In this document: positions 48,371 to 61,035 of the stretch, one piece after another | Position numbering within the stretch: position 1 is the stretch's first letter | Layout: each line of letters begins with the position of its first letter | Notes under the pieces: generated by a model | Seen by the model: only the letters and a program-made list of their open reading frames with translations | Told to the model about the DNA's origin: nothing | Database searches by the model: none | NCBI GenBank assembly: GCA_961205875.1 | Contig: OY540817.1 | Coordinates: forward strand, 6,235,001 to 6,299,000 | From: Sialis fuliginosa | Lineage: Eukaryota; Arthropoda; Insecta; Megaloptera; Sialidae | Length of the DNA stretch: 64,000 bases | Reading direction: 5' to 3' | Position numbers and translations under genes: made by a program

Positions 48371-49612
48371 TTTATGTTGAAAATGCAATTTCCTCTACCT
48401 GTTTCATTTAAATCGCAACAAATAACATTTATGATGGTTAAAGCAACCATGGTTATCGCGTGATAGATGTTTTATGTAATAATGCATGAAAAATTACCTT
48501 TACAGACAGCTCTAGCTCAATGTCAATATCCCCGTATTCAGGTCGGAAAAACAATACCTGTATTACTACTTATCTATTCACCTGTGCCGATTTTATGTAA
48601 TGGTTTATATTGGATTACATAAACACAACATAACTATCGTGTTTAAATGACCGTGGAAGCTTAATGTGAATTTATTAAAAGTAAAAATATTTGCCATGGG
48701 TGCCATCGGACTTTCTTATACGTAATACTGGGATTGAATAATGTACGTGTTTCTAATTATATGAAACAAAAATAATAAACATTTGAAATATGATTTAAAG
48801 AATTGATTTTTTCCTGTAAAATTTTTTTAGGGGAAAAATTAATAGAATATAAATTATAGATAGTAAAATTCTTTACAACATTTATCTAAAATATTTTTTT
48901 TCTAATACGTACCGTTTCAAAAATAATTCAAAAAGTGCAAGCTAACTCTATTATGAATTTCAGCAAAGAGAATAATAATTATTTGTTTATAAGTCCTTCC
49001 CCCTCTTATGAATATATATTTCATACGCCCCTGTCTGCTACTATTTAAAGATAACATTTGGTTGAATATATTTGATTTAGTAAATGTTGCATGTTGAAAA
49101 CAAAAACAAAACAATATGTAATTTATTTAATAAAGGTATTAATGTGACAATTTCTTATCATTAGATAGAATCAGATTTGTTAATAATATTAGTATTTTTT
49201 CGAATAATTACCTTAGTATTCGTACCACATGCTATAATATATTTTAAAATAATTAGTTTTACAATTAATACAAAATAACGTTAGCCTGAATATTGATAAT
49301 AGGCATGATGCCTAATTTTTTTTGTGTTTTTATTTTAACAAAAATCATATTACTTAATCTCGCTTTTAAAATAAAAATAAATACCTACATTTTTTAGAAT
49401 CTTTTTAACCTATTTCATTATTTAAAATCATAATTTCAGTGATACTTTTTTTTATTGGTATCATGCCTATTGTTGTAATCGCAAAACTATAATTAATTAT
49501 TATTTATATAAGTGATAAAAAATATAATAGCAACTCTGTATCATTTTATTTATACTTAAATAAATTACAAATTTAAAAATATTTTTCATATTATTATACT
49601 ATATTGCTTTCA

Positions 49613-49987
49613 CTGAACCGATATTAATGAAACATAGTTGATTGGTTGGGTCTGACATGAGGACAGTCCCATTTCAAATTTATTAAAATCGTGTGTAAGA
49701 GGGAGGGGTTATACTCCAAAAGATTTATTTTTTTAAGATATCTCAAGAAAAACACATGTTACGTGAAAATTTTATAGAATCGTTTTTGTAGAGCTATATT
49801 TTTTTTCCTTGTAAAGATTTATCTCAATTTGCTTTGATATATTAATTTGACGTTTTAAATGTCATTTTGACGTTTGAATAACAGAGTTTAGATTTAGTAT
49901 AAAATTGTCAAATATTAAAATTGTTTGATAATTAACTCGAACTGATGAATTAACCACGAGGAAGCACTGTGCTTGGCAGATGTTTTT
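49613..49987 (-). mobile_element. dispersed repeat family C, internally deleted reverse copy
   Basis: Shares TGGTTGGGTCTGACATGAGG, ACATGTTACGTGAAAATTTT and the end GAGGAAGCACTGTGC...GGCAGATGTTTTTT with other family C copies. Confidence 0.6.
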
Positions 49988-50238
49988 TACTTCTTTATAC
50001 AAATTTCATCAATAAAAAAATGTACATGTTTTCCATTTCATAAATACAAATTACTTTTATTCATATTTGAAAAGTTTAACCAATTCATTTCTAATAAAAG
50101 ATATTGATTCGAATTTTGACATTTAAAAATATTGAATTTTTCATTGTAATTATAGTAGAACATAATAAATATAATAATATATCAACAAACAGGAAAACTT
50201 TTTGAATTATAAAATTTACAATAATTCTTGTTGAATTA

Positions 50239-50490
50239 TCCACACTAATATTATAAACGCAAGTGTTTAAACCGCTGAACCGATCTTGATGAAATTTGGC
50301 AGGGAGATAACTTGCATCCTGAGATAGGACATAGGCTACTTTGTATCTCGAAAATTTATTAGATAAAAAATTGGTGTGTGTACTTCTGTACGCGTGATAA
50401 GTTAGGTTATTGCAAATGTGAAACTAAAAACCTGTTTTATCGACTATCATAACAGAAATCTGTATTACTTAACCTGTATTCTACGCGAGT
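50239..50490 (+). mobile_element. Helitron (family B), 3'-truncated
   Basis: Starts TCCACACTAATATTATAAAC after A. It continues through GAACCGATCTTGATGAAATT and the core CTAAAAACCTGTTTTATCGA to TATTCTACGCGAG. The terminal hairpin and CTAG are missing. Confidence 0.65.
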
Positions 50491-50506
50491 AACATATATA
50501 TATAAG

Positions 50507-51170
50507 CATAATATTCTTGTTATAATATTGGGATTTTTTAAGGTAAAAAAAAAGAAAATTAAAAAAAAATGTTTTTTAATAACACATACGTGCATTTATT
50601 CCATAAAATAGCTATTTTTTAGAATGTATTACCATTCTTCTTCAGTGCATATATTTTATAACAACATCTACAAAATAATATCAACAAAATTAGGAAAAAT
50701 ACTTATACAAAATTCAAATGGAAACAAAATACAATTATTCTACTTACATTTCGGTACTGATTAATCAATTAGGAAAAGAAGGAAAAATTAAAAATAAACA
50801 TAATTAAACTTAAAAAGTATTCTTGCAATAAAATAAAAAATAATTCTACTTACTTTTTATTTTATTGCAAGAATACTTTTTAAGTTTAATTATGTTTATT
50901 TTTAATTTTTCCTTCTTTTCCTAATTGATTAATCAGTACCGAAATGTAAGTAGAATAATTGTATTTTGTATAAGTATTTTTCCTAATTTTGTTGATATTA
51001 TTTTGTAGATGTTGTTATAAAATATATGCACTGAAGAAAAATGGTAATGCATTCGAAAAAATAGCTATTTTATGGAATAAATGCACGTATGTGTTATTAA
51101 AAAGAATTTTTTTTAAATTTTATTTTTTTTTTGAGCTTAAAAAATCCCAATATTATAACAAGAATATTAT
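50507..51170. repeat. 664-bp near-perfect hairpin (arms ~320 bp)
   Basis: The left arm starts ATAATATTCTTGTTATAATA and the right arm ends TATTATAACAAGAATATTAT. The arms meet at GCAATAAAATAAAAA / TTTTTATTTTATTGC around a spacer of about 13 bp at 50841-50853. The main difference is an extra segment of about 16 bp in the left arm near 50715. Immediately right of the 3'-truncated Helitron. Confidence 0.9.
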
Positions 51171-51584
51171 TCGTCAATATGGTCATATACATTAACCAAA
51201 ATATATAAGCATAATTATATATGTATACTTAATGTATTTTATATAAAGCTGTGGCCTAGATTTTATATGTATGGTATATATTAAGGTCAACTTTGAAAGT
51301 TCACATGTGCTTAATTACAAGCATATTATATACGATTCTTCCTAATTCCTTTTATTAATTAACTAACTACAATGGGTGCGTAAATTACTAGATATAATGT
51401 GACAGAAACCTTGCACCATTTATTATTTTTACTCGTAATATATCTACTATATGTATATATATAATATATAATATATATCATTTATACAGAGTTAGCTTCT
51501 TTATCTACAATAAAATAAGGGATAGAGATTTTTTAAGAAAAAAATAAAATCCTAAAAATATTGAAAAGTATATAATAATTAAAT

Positions 51585-51912
51585 TGAACAGTTTTTGAAG
51601 TCGGTTTTATTTATATCTTTCTTACAAAGCTTTTTTATTGGCACCGACTTCAAAACTGATAAAAATTATTATATACTTTTCAACATTTTTAAAGTTTTTT
51701 TGAAATTAGTTTTATTTTTCTCTTTTGAGTGGTATATCTTCGAAGTCCATGGATTCTGATAAAATTTATATGGGACCACCTCTAGAGTATACTCTTTCAA
51801 ACAAATACAAAATCGTCTAATTCAGTGCATATTTGTCGGAGTTATGCCAGAACATACATAAAATTAATACACAGCCGAATTGAAAACTTCCTCCTTTTTT
51901 GAAGTCGGTTAA
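51585..51912. repeat. AACCGACTTC-type dispersed repeat
   Basis: Contains TTTTTGAAGTCGGTTTTATT at the left and TTTGAAGTCGGTTAAAAA at the right, plus GCACCGACTTCAAAACTG internally. AACCGACTTCAAAAAAG-type sequence is a familiar dispersed repeat of many insect genomes. Class not determined here. Confidence 0.55.
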
Positions 51913-52374
51913 AAAGGGTTAAAATTCCCACTAATCCGAGATTGTATATACATATATATATCTATAACGCAAGCGACAAAGCATTCGTTTGAAAACGCAA
52001 GCGAAATTCTGCAGATTACTGCGCTATCAGATGTAACTTTGTAACAAGAAACGAACACGCGACCATGCGGCTTGGAATTTTTGTTAAAGCATATTCTACA
52101 TGCGGTATTTCCGGAGGTATTCTGGTAACACGGGTAATGCACGAATTATATTAAAATATATATAAGACAAAGGTCGTGAGTTCACATCTTCTTTAAAACT
52201 AAATATTAATAACCAGTGTCAGCTTTATGATTTTTAATAATATACTAGTATTGACGTTAAATATAATAAATAAAAACAACTTGATTGTCTACATGTCAGA
52301 AATTATATATTGAGAAAATTTATAAACGCAAGCTTTCGATTTACAGAATCATCGTCAGGCTAAAATATAATAAA

Positions 52375-53155
52375 CTAGCTGGACCCACGCGGCTTCGTTC
52401 GCGTGGACTACGGAATTATTGTTTAGGTTTTAAAAAATTAAGTACAAATTGAATTAAGTACAAACACGATTAGTTATTATTGTAATAAAAACCAAATAAC
52501 ACTTAAATTACCTACCTAACAAAAACGAATCAGAACAAAAAAAGTTAATTATTGAAAACAAAATAAACAATTGGCAATTAAAAGAATACCGGCCTGTGAT
52601 CATTCCTTTTGCCCTGCGTCTACTTGGCTCGCTCTCTCCTTACCGCACGCCGCGACAGGGTCGCCATCGCGCGAATAATATGTTCCCGTATGTATATTTC
52701 GATATTTTCTAAACTATACGATCAAATTGGATGCTGTAAAGGGCAAATCATATCTACATTAAGTACTTATGACGATGAAATAATTTATTTCGATAAGGAT
52801 TAATGTTTTGCAGGTCATAAGTCCACGTAAACAAAACCCAAATATTAAAAAAAAAATTGTAACATAAAAGTAGTCATTGTGGCTTGAATATAATAGTTAG
52901 ATATATGGTGTCGCTGACTTTATTGAAGATTTTTTGTTTCTACACAATTCTTTAATACATTATTTTGTTCAATATCGAAGAACGGTTTAGGTTAGTTGTT
53001 ATGTTACCCAACGTAACAAAATATAGCCTATAACCTGGCCAGAGAATGTACCTATGAATTAAAAAAGAAACCACGTAAATCTGATAAGTGGTTCTCGAGT
53101 GATAAGCGCACTAATGGACAGACAGACAGACGTTGAGCTTAATATATATTAAGGA
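52375..53155 (-). mobile_element. full-length non-autonomous Helitron (family H1), copy 2
   Basis: On the minus strand it begins TCCTTAATATATATTAAGCT after A. It ends CGCGAACGAAGCCGCGTGGG, then TCCAGCTAG followed by T. The sequence is collinear with 39859-40712 (e.g. CCAATTGTTTATTTTGTTTT region, ATATTATTCGCGCGATGG). 781 bp. Confidence 0.88.
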
Positions 53156-53380
53156 TAATAATTAAATACAATTAATATAATGAAAAATATTGATATTTTA
53201 AAATAAAAATTCAGAAATATATCTACTAAGAAAGAACAAAATGTGAGAACGATGTCATTATCTCAACAATATTTATGTGACTACGGAAATGTTTGAAAAA
53301 AATAACAAATCTCTTTAAATAATTTTTGCTACATTATGACGATATCAATTTTGAAAACATCTGTAATTTTTTTTGACTAA

Positions 53381-53589
53381 CCTTGGGTTGCATAAAGCAA
53401 AATTAACCACGATAAGTTAATCAGTTATTTTCAAACCATGATTAATATTACTACAATTCACTAAATATGATAATTTTTTACCGTATAATATTTGTCATGA
53501 CCGTGATTTTTTTTTAGAATTGACATTATAATGGTTTTAAAACAACTGATTAACTAATCATGATTAATTTTGCTTTATACAACCCATGG
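53381..53589. mobile_element. PIF/Harbinger-like MITE with TAA duplication
   Basis: The ends CCTTGGGTTGCATAAAGC and GCTTTATACAACCCATGG are flanked by TAA on both sides. Inverted similarity continues through GCAAAATTAACCACGATAAG. Confidence 0.83.
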
Positions 53590-54572
53590 TAAATCTAATA
53601 AATGTCTGTTATAATTAAGACATTTTTCTTTAATTTGGTTTTTGTATCGCTGCACGATCATTTTTAACCGAGTTATGAAGAAAAGACTAAGATTTTTAAA
53701 TCATTTTTTCCCATTTTTTTTAATCGCAAATAACTCGGTCAAAAAATGCCGTACAGATATAAATTTTTTGCAATTTTTTCAGCGAGTCAAATTTATTTTC
53801 AGAATATGATATTTTTCATTATAAAAATAACAGGGCCCAATTCAATTGAAATTGAAATGAAAACGTCTTAAGTATTTTATTGAAACTACGGTGCAAGCAG
53901 ATTTAATAAATTATAAAGAGGATCTACAACATTATACGATGAGATGTAGAAATAAGAACACAGACGGACTTAATTAATTGAAAAACTAGCAAGCACGGAT
54001 AGAATTGCATTTAAATGCTGCAATGCAGTAGCAGTATAGTAGTATGTAATATAGTTTCGTTATGTAACAACCATGGAATTGCCATGTACGTGTAGGCGTC
54101 GATTCATTACCTCGGTACAATTGTACTGATGAGGTATAATATCACTGATTATGAACATTTGATTATATCAATTGAAATAATTTTATTTATCTACTGGATT
54201 TTTCTCGCGTACTTCAAAGGAAGAAATAAACTCGGTTATTCCAATCCCAATAACTATGATACTGTTTCAAAAATTTTAATAATAATAGTTGAACAATTTA
54301 GGCTTTTTCTATATAACACAATATGGTAGATATAATTATTCATATCTCACCATGTGTGCGGTTTAAATATTTAAAATTTTTGACGTACGAAAAATTTCTA
54401 GTTAGTCTTTTAAGTTTTTGGTTTTAGTTGTGCAGCTGACTTTATGCGTTGTATGTCAAACAAAAGTTATTATATTTTTATATGTAATAATAATAATAAT
54501 GAATAATTAGTCCCAATAAAAAGATAAGTAAATAAATTCTCAATTTTTGAAAAAAAAAGTATAAAAAAAAAT

Positions 54573-55173
54573 TCTGCCAAGTAAATGCACAGTGCTTCCT
54601 CGTGATAAATTCACCAAAGGCAGTTAATTATTGAACAATTTAAATAGAAATCGATAGTGTTTAGATAAATTGCCTGGTATTGGTTAACCATTTAATTTTT
54701 ATACAATTTTTATTTTTTCGTATATTTTTAATGTTTTGACAATTTCAATCTAAATCTAAATTTATGCAAATAAAAAATAAAATAAATATCAATTTAAAAA
54801 AACACGATTTTTTAAAGCAAATTGAGATAAATCTTTGTAAGGGAATATTTTACAGCAAACTGCATGCTCTACAAAAACTATTCTATATAATTTTCACGTA
54901 ACGTGTGTTATTCTTGAGATATCTATATCTATATAATAACTATTTTAGGGTGTAACCCCTCCCCCTTATACACGATTTTAATGATTTTTAAATGGGACCG
55001 TCTTCAAGCCAGACTCAACCAAACAACCAAAGTTCATTAATATCGGTTTAGTGTTTTTCTTGTCCTGAAACGGAAAGATCAATTTAAAATTTTGAAATCG
55101 GATAACAATTTTTTGGTCTAATTCTAAAACGATCACAAAGTTTTTCGTATCTTCGATATTGCGAGGAAGCAAT
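54573..55173 (+). mobile_element. dispersed repeat family C, forward copy
   Basis: Runs from CTGCCAAGTAAATGCACAGT to the CGTATCTTCGATATTGCGAG hairpin end. Internally deleted relative to 14257-15009. Confidence 0.65.
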
Positions 55174-55750
55174 AATAAAAAAGCACTGGGAGAAAAGACA
55201 AATTAAGATTTTTGGCAAACTTGTACAAGTCGATTCGAATAAGGAGTAAAAATATTGGCGATGATTATAATTTTTGTTCAAATAAATCATATGAAAGATA
55301 TACGATATAAAGGTGTCCCACAAGTCAAGATCTATCGAGAAGAATAATAATCTAAAAACTTATTACTTAACCTATTGAAATCTTTATGGGCTCTGACTTA
55401 AGGGACACCTATACATACAAATAAATTGTCAAGAAATAATATTTATTTCTGAATATAGATTATTTCCTTGCGGTTAATAATTAATTAATATCTAATTAAC
55501 TTTATTTATCAAATCGATTAAATATTTAATTAAATCATTATTATTAAAAAATTATAAAATTATATTTTTTTATACTAATCGATAATTTTTGACCTACTTT
55601 ACTATCCTATAAATTTCCACTATGTAGTACATTCAAGCGTAGATTCAAAGGCAAGGTGGTCATAGGGGTTATACCTTCTCCTGAAAAATGTATTTATTAT
55701 ATATTTTTTAGAACTTTAAAACTTACCCCCCCCCCCTATCTGCACCTTTT

Positions 55751-56873
55751 CCAGTTGTATTTCAGAAAACGTCAATTCAATTTCAGAAATCATCAATTGT
55801 ATTTCAGATTAGTCAATTGTATTTCAGAAAGCATCAATAATTGTATTTCAGATTAGTCAATTGTATTTCAGAAAGTATCAATTGTATTTCAGAATAGTCA
55901 ATTGTATTTCAGAATATAGAAATTGTGAGTAGTAATAACATTGTATAATTGAAAAAAAAAGAACTTAAAAGGCTAAAACTTTCAGTTAAACGTTAGGTCA
56001 TTACGTCTCAAATAAGCACAATTTTCTTGTCAATATTAAATTAATAATTATTTATAAAACGACAAACCTTTATTATCGGGAATAATTGAGATAAAAAAAT
56101 TCCATTGACGAAACCATAAGATATTATACACTGCTTGTCACAATTAGTGGGTCACTTTTTCAATATAACACAGTTTTGTTGGTTCAAAGAGTAACAACTT
56201 TGCGCGTAAATTGATTATTAGTGCTCACATGGGGCAAAAATGCATTTTTTCTTTACATGTTCATTAAGGAATTAAACCCCTTTATCCCCGGGTGAAGGGG
56301 TTGAGACTATTTTTCCTATGATGTACAACTACTGCTCAGATTGGGCAGAAAAATATGTCATCAGGTCTTTTACTAATACTATTTAGTAATATAATAATGT
56401 ATTATCTACGTAAATATGTAAAATACAAAAATTTATTAAAATTCAGAAATATAATTGATGCTTTCTGAAATACAATTGATGCTTTCTGAAATACAATTGA
56501 CGCTTTCTGAATTACAATTGATGCTTTCTGAAATACAATTGACTATTCTGAAATACAATTGATACTTTCTGAAATACAATTGATGCTTTCTGAAATACAA
56601 TTGACTATTCTGAAATTCAACTGACGCTTTCTGAAATACAATTGATGCTTTCTGAAATACAATTGACTATTCTGAAATTCAACTGACGCTTTCTGAATTA
56701 CAACTGATGCTTTCTGAAATACAATTGACTATTCTGAAATACAATTGATACTTAATGAAATACAATTGATGCTTTCTGAAATACAATTGACTATTCTGAA
56801 TTACAATTGATGCTTTCTGAAATACAATTGACTATTCTGAAATTCAACTGATGCTTTCTGAAATACAATCGGA
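55751..56873. repeat. inverted pair of 20/21-bp tandem arrays (foldback-like element)
   Basis: The left array (55752-55915) has about 8 units of TTGTATTTCAGAAAGCATCAA. The right array (about 56440-56870) has about 20 units in the opposite orientation (CTGAAATACAATTGATGCTTT), alternating with a 20-bp CTGAAATACAATTGACTATT variant. The outer borders match as inverted ends (ACCTTTTCC ... GGAAAAGGT). About 520 bp of non-repetitive spacer lies between the arrays. Confidence 0.93.
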
Positions 56874-56877
56874 AAAG

Positions 56878-57026
56878 GTGTAGAGTCGCACCTGGGCTCA
56901 TCACGTGGAAGAAGAAAAATAAATGTATTTATTATACATTTTTTAAGAACTTTTAAACCTACCCCCCCCCCCCCCCCCCTCTAGATCCGCACTTGGGCTC
57001 ATCACGTGAATGAAGAAAAATAAATG
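56878..57026. repeat. direct repeat beside the inverted array, with a C tract
   Basis: The 56881-56928 block (GTCGCACCTGGGCTCATCACGTG and onward) recurs at 56985-57026. The AATGTATTTATTATACATTT-to-C-tract block here also occurs at 55687-55737, left of the inverted array. The array therefore appears to have inserted into, or been duplicated with, an older C-tract repeat. Confidence 0.7.
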
Positions 57027-57394
57027 ATTTATCATATTTATCAGACCGCAAAATCATTGTGACATATCCAATTTCTAACTCACTATAATGGCGATGATGT
57101 TAATTATAATACAGTCCTATTACCTTTAATCATATGTAACAGGGAAATACATAATTGACCTATAAATGCGATATTACAATATGAATTAACGGCTTTGTAC
57201 GACAGCCATGTGTGTAGAATGCATAATTCTTATGTAAGTAAATAGACGAATTTTATTAGGATGACAACCAAATTCAATAATAACTTTATAATTTGATTTT
57301 ATATTGGTTTTATAAAAAATAGTCTGTATTTACACAAAAAAACCTAAATAAATAAATAGTTAAGTATTATATATTCTCCAAATTAATATATACA

Positions 57395-58040
57395 GGATGC
57401 AGAAAATGTCCTTATTTTTGAACAAACAAAATGTAAATAAAACGGCCAAGTGCGTGTTGGGCACGCACATGATAAGTTTCCAAAGTCATTATGATTCATA
57501 AACAATAGTTATTTCAAATTTTTCTATTCTAGCTACAGTGTTCGTTATACTTTTCATTGAAAGCACTAACTAAAAGCTACATTTGGATTTATTTTTTTAG
57601 ATTTTATGCATCGATAGTTTAGAAAGTAGAATCTTATCATTTCTGTTTTCTGTTATCAGTCTTCGTCCGTATACTAAATTTCATCTTACCGGCTTAAAAT
57701 TTTTGAGGACGAACATTGCGAAACCTAAAAAATAGTTGGAAGTAAAAGTTTGTTATTTTTAAAAATTTATGTGCTTTTTCATTTTATTTTCCATTGCCTC
57801 TCTCAGTATTTCCTGTGATAGCAAAGCAATTTCCGCTTTCAACAAGTAGTCAGAAATTTTTCGGTAACTCATTTGCCCCTCTTAAAAAGCGCTAAAATCT
57901 CAACTTTCTAAATCAAATTGTTCAGTAAATAGAAGGCTATGACAGACAGACAGACAATGTTGATTCCATAAAAAAATCATGGAAAATAACTTTGTTTCAC
58001 ATCTTTAAGTAAAGAAATATTAAAATCTGGGACACCCTAT
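57395..58040. repeat. ancient repeat with GGCCAAGTGCGTGTTGGGCACGCAC segment
   Basis: Flanked loosely by TACAGGATGCAG at the left and GGGACACCCTATAT at the right. The AAACGGCCAAGTGCGTGTTG segment resembles a dispersed repeat seen in many insect genomes. No firm boundaries. Confidence 0.4.
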
Positions 58041-58693
58041 ATTAGAAAATGAACAATTGTCTATGGCATAAATCTAATATAACATAATTAAAAAGTCATT
58101 AAAGTTACACATAGGTAAATAGGGACATTGTTTATGGATCCATAACATAATAATAATAAAAAATCATCATGTATATTTACAAAAAATGTTGTGTGCCGAA
58201 GCGCGAATGTCGACCTTGGCCGAATTTGTGAACATAGAATTATTTATAGCACATATTATATAATTGTGTTAGATTCCCACAATATATATAGGTACACTTC
58301 TATACCTGTAATAAATGCGGCGATTTACGTACAGGCAATATTATAACAATATTACAAACAAATATATTTTTTAACCGACTTCAAAAAAGAAGGAAGTTCT
58401 CAATTCGATAATTTTCAAACTTTTTAAAAAAAATTTGTCGATCTGTTAAACCCGGTTAAGCAAAAAATATAGCTAAATATAAACAATGTTAATTAAAAAA
58501 CAAAAAACAAAAAACAAAAAACGATTATTTGATAGCTGCTAACTAACAAATCCTTATTCAGCAACCCAGAAAACCTTTAATAAGGTGTTAGCTGAGATAT
58601 TAACGAATCAACTTATTTCTTAATTTATCAATTTTAATTTGTTAAAAATAGGGGAAGGAGGTCTCGACGGTCTTAGGGTATTTGACAGTCTTA

Positions 58694-59020
58694 TGTCCGG
58701 TATTATAAAGGACCTAGTAAATTTGCTAGCTAGCAAGCAGTTTCAAATGAGATATCAAATTTATATGACAATTCTTTTGGATTTTGTTGAAGACTTTGAC
58801 AAGTTTCGCGCACGCGTTGTAGTAAGTAAATACCAACGGTATTAAAACAGTGGTGATATTATGAAAATTATTTTGTACGGTGAAAGATGCCAACTGTGTT
58901 ACAATTAGTTGAAGTGTCACTGCTCTAAATTCCATAATAGATACTAGTACAGAATTAATACCCCATTTTAATGTGCTTGCTAGCTAGCAAATTTTGCTAG
59001 CTCCTTTATAATACCGGACA
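58694..59020. mobile_element. family D MITE, best-preserved copy (TTA site)
   Basis: The ends TGTCCGGTATTATAAAGGAC and CTCCTTTATAATACCGGACA are flanked by TTA on both sides (58691-58693; 59021-59023), a PIF/Harbinger-like target. TTTGCTAGCTAGCAAG blocks lie subterminally at both ends. Confidence 0.87.
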
Positions 59021-59204
59021 TTAAAGTTAATGATGTAAGCTATATTTAAAAAAAAGTTTGGGTCTGTAGGATTGCGCCAAGCTGAGATATTAACTATTCT
59101 TGTTAATTTATCAATTTTAATTGATATTTTCTGTGATTTTTTAATATTTTTTTTAGGGGGAGAGAGCGGAAAAATATATCTCGGTCAGAGTGCCAGATTT
59201 ACTA

Positions 59205-59480
59205 AGGTAGTCATGTCATTTTGATGTTTTAAATGTCATTTTGACGTTTGCATAAATTTAGATTTGGATTGAAATTGTCAAAAAATTGAAAAAATATTCA
59301 GGTGCGTTTTAAGAAAAATGTATAATATTTTTTAGTGAAATTGTATAAAAATTAAATGGTTAGCCAATTCCAGGCAATTTATAGAAACACTATCGGTTTT
59401 TATTTAAATTGTTGAATAATTAACTACCTTTGGTGAATTTAGCACGAGGAAGTACTGTGCATTTACTTGGTAGATGTTTT
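59205..59480 (-). mobile_element. dispersed repeat family C, partial reverse copy
   Basis: Contains TTTGATGTTTTAAATGTCAT, TTCAGGTGCGTTTTAAGAAA and the end GAGGAAGTACTGTGCATTTA matching 14257-14540 in reverse. Confidence 0.6.
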
Positions 59481-60289
59481 TTGATTAAGCAACCATTTAA
59501 TTTAATTCTGGACCACTTGATATGGATTGACCCATATGTAATGTACTTATATGAATAATATTTACATATGATATAAAAAATATTTACAACAATGCATAGA
59601 AACTTTTATATTTTATTATCTGTTTATTTGTTTTGTTTATTTATTTATTAAATAATCATATCTGGCTATAACAATACTGATATTTTTATTACAATATACC
59701 TATTAAAAACTTTATAATGAACCATTTTTTAATAATTACTTTTTTATTGGTAAATCAATACACAAAGTTGTACTGTATCACATAACATAAATATAATTAC
59801 CCAATTGGGGATTCGATATGTCACTACTACAAGTACTACAACGTTAAATATGGTGTTATCTTTATTTGCAAATAGTCATATTTAAAATACAGTTTTTATC
59901 AGTGCGGGTTATATACATATTGCAAAATACAAACATAGGTTTGTTGACATTGGATTTTGATTTCAAACGATATTAATTTAAATATTTACTTATCATTCAG
60001 TATTATATTATTTTAAATAACAATAACAAGTAGGTAGATAAATACTCGAGAAAAACGTAACATAATGAATATTAGTAAATAAATAAAATTTTTACAATCT
60101 ATTAATATATATAGTGGTGCGTTATCCTATGAATTCCTATGGGCAAAAAGGGGCAATTAGCCTGTCTCCCAAAAATTTTTTTTATAATCTTATGAACTTA
60201 ATAGCGATCATTTTTCTCAAATGGTTAATGATTTATCACTGAAATACAATTAAATGTAATTTATTATTAATTAATTTTACAATTAAAAA

Positions 60290-60560
60290 TTATTTTAAAA
60301 TTCGAATATGCCGCTGATTTTTCGGAGCGTGTTATGGGCCATATATTAGAAAAAATATCACCCTTCATCTTTATATTCATTTATTATTAATTAAACTGAT
60401 ATTTATTTAAAAATCTGAATGATATGCCGCTGATTTTACGGAGCACATTTTTTCGGAGGGCAATGGTAACAACACCTTGTTCAAATCAATTGATATTTAT
60501 TTAAAAATCCGAATGAAGCGTCGCTGATTTTACAGAGCACAGTTTTGTGGAGCACACTGG
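60290..60560. repeat. three diverged direct repeats around GCCGCTGATTTTACGGAGC
   Basis: GCCGCTGATTTTTCGGAGCG (about 60309), GCCGCTGATTTTACGGAGCA (about 60426) and CGTCGCTGATTTTACAGAGC (about 60518) are each preceded by a TTTAAAAATC(T/C)GAATGA-like stretch. An old, degenerate tandem repeat of 90-115 bp. Confidence 0.65.
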
Positions 60561-60783
60561 TAACAACGCTAGGTAACGTTTTATGAGTCCTATATTAAAA
60601 TAAATATCTTTATATTTCCATAAAATGTTCGATTTAATTTTTTTAATGGTTACTATACTTTCTTATACTATACACCTATAAGAAAGTAAATACTTCTGGA
60701 TATGATAAATCTCTCACATCATAAACCATGCGTTATATACAACCCTGTATCTTAATAAATAATATGTTAAATATGTATATATA

Positions 60784-61035
60784 CAGGATGATTCAGCACT
60801 GTCGTGCCAAACTTGAACAGTACATCGAGAAAAATATTTTAAGCAAAAAACATAATATGAACATTATTGAACATGTGTCCGGAAATTTTTCGTGAGAGGC
60901 CCTCCAAAGATTTTATTCAAAATTGGTTTTTATTTAATTTCTTGAGAACCCATTGTGATACAGTAATGAAATTTGATACAAATATTTTTCTTAATTTACT
61001 GTTCAAGTTTGGCACGACAGCCCTGAATCATCCTG
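60784..61035. mobile_element. TA-flanked mariner-like MITE (CAGGATGATTCAG ends)
   Basis: The left end CAGGATGATTCAGCACTGTC and right end GACAGCCCTGAATCATCCTG, with TA directly outside (60782-60783; 61036-61037). The inverted repeat is about 44 bp, through GTGCCAAACTTGAACAGTA. The reading frame at 60867 spans the element and is not a gene. Confidence 0.9.

Noticed and set aside
50989..51195. 68-codon Lys/Phe-rich frame
   Set aside because: Falls in one arm of the AT-rich hairpin. Composition is that of A/T-rich DNA, with no family features.
56440..56873. CRISPR-like short repeats
   Set aside because: Units of 20-21 bp are contiguous with no spacers, and they have an inverted partner array at 55752-55915.
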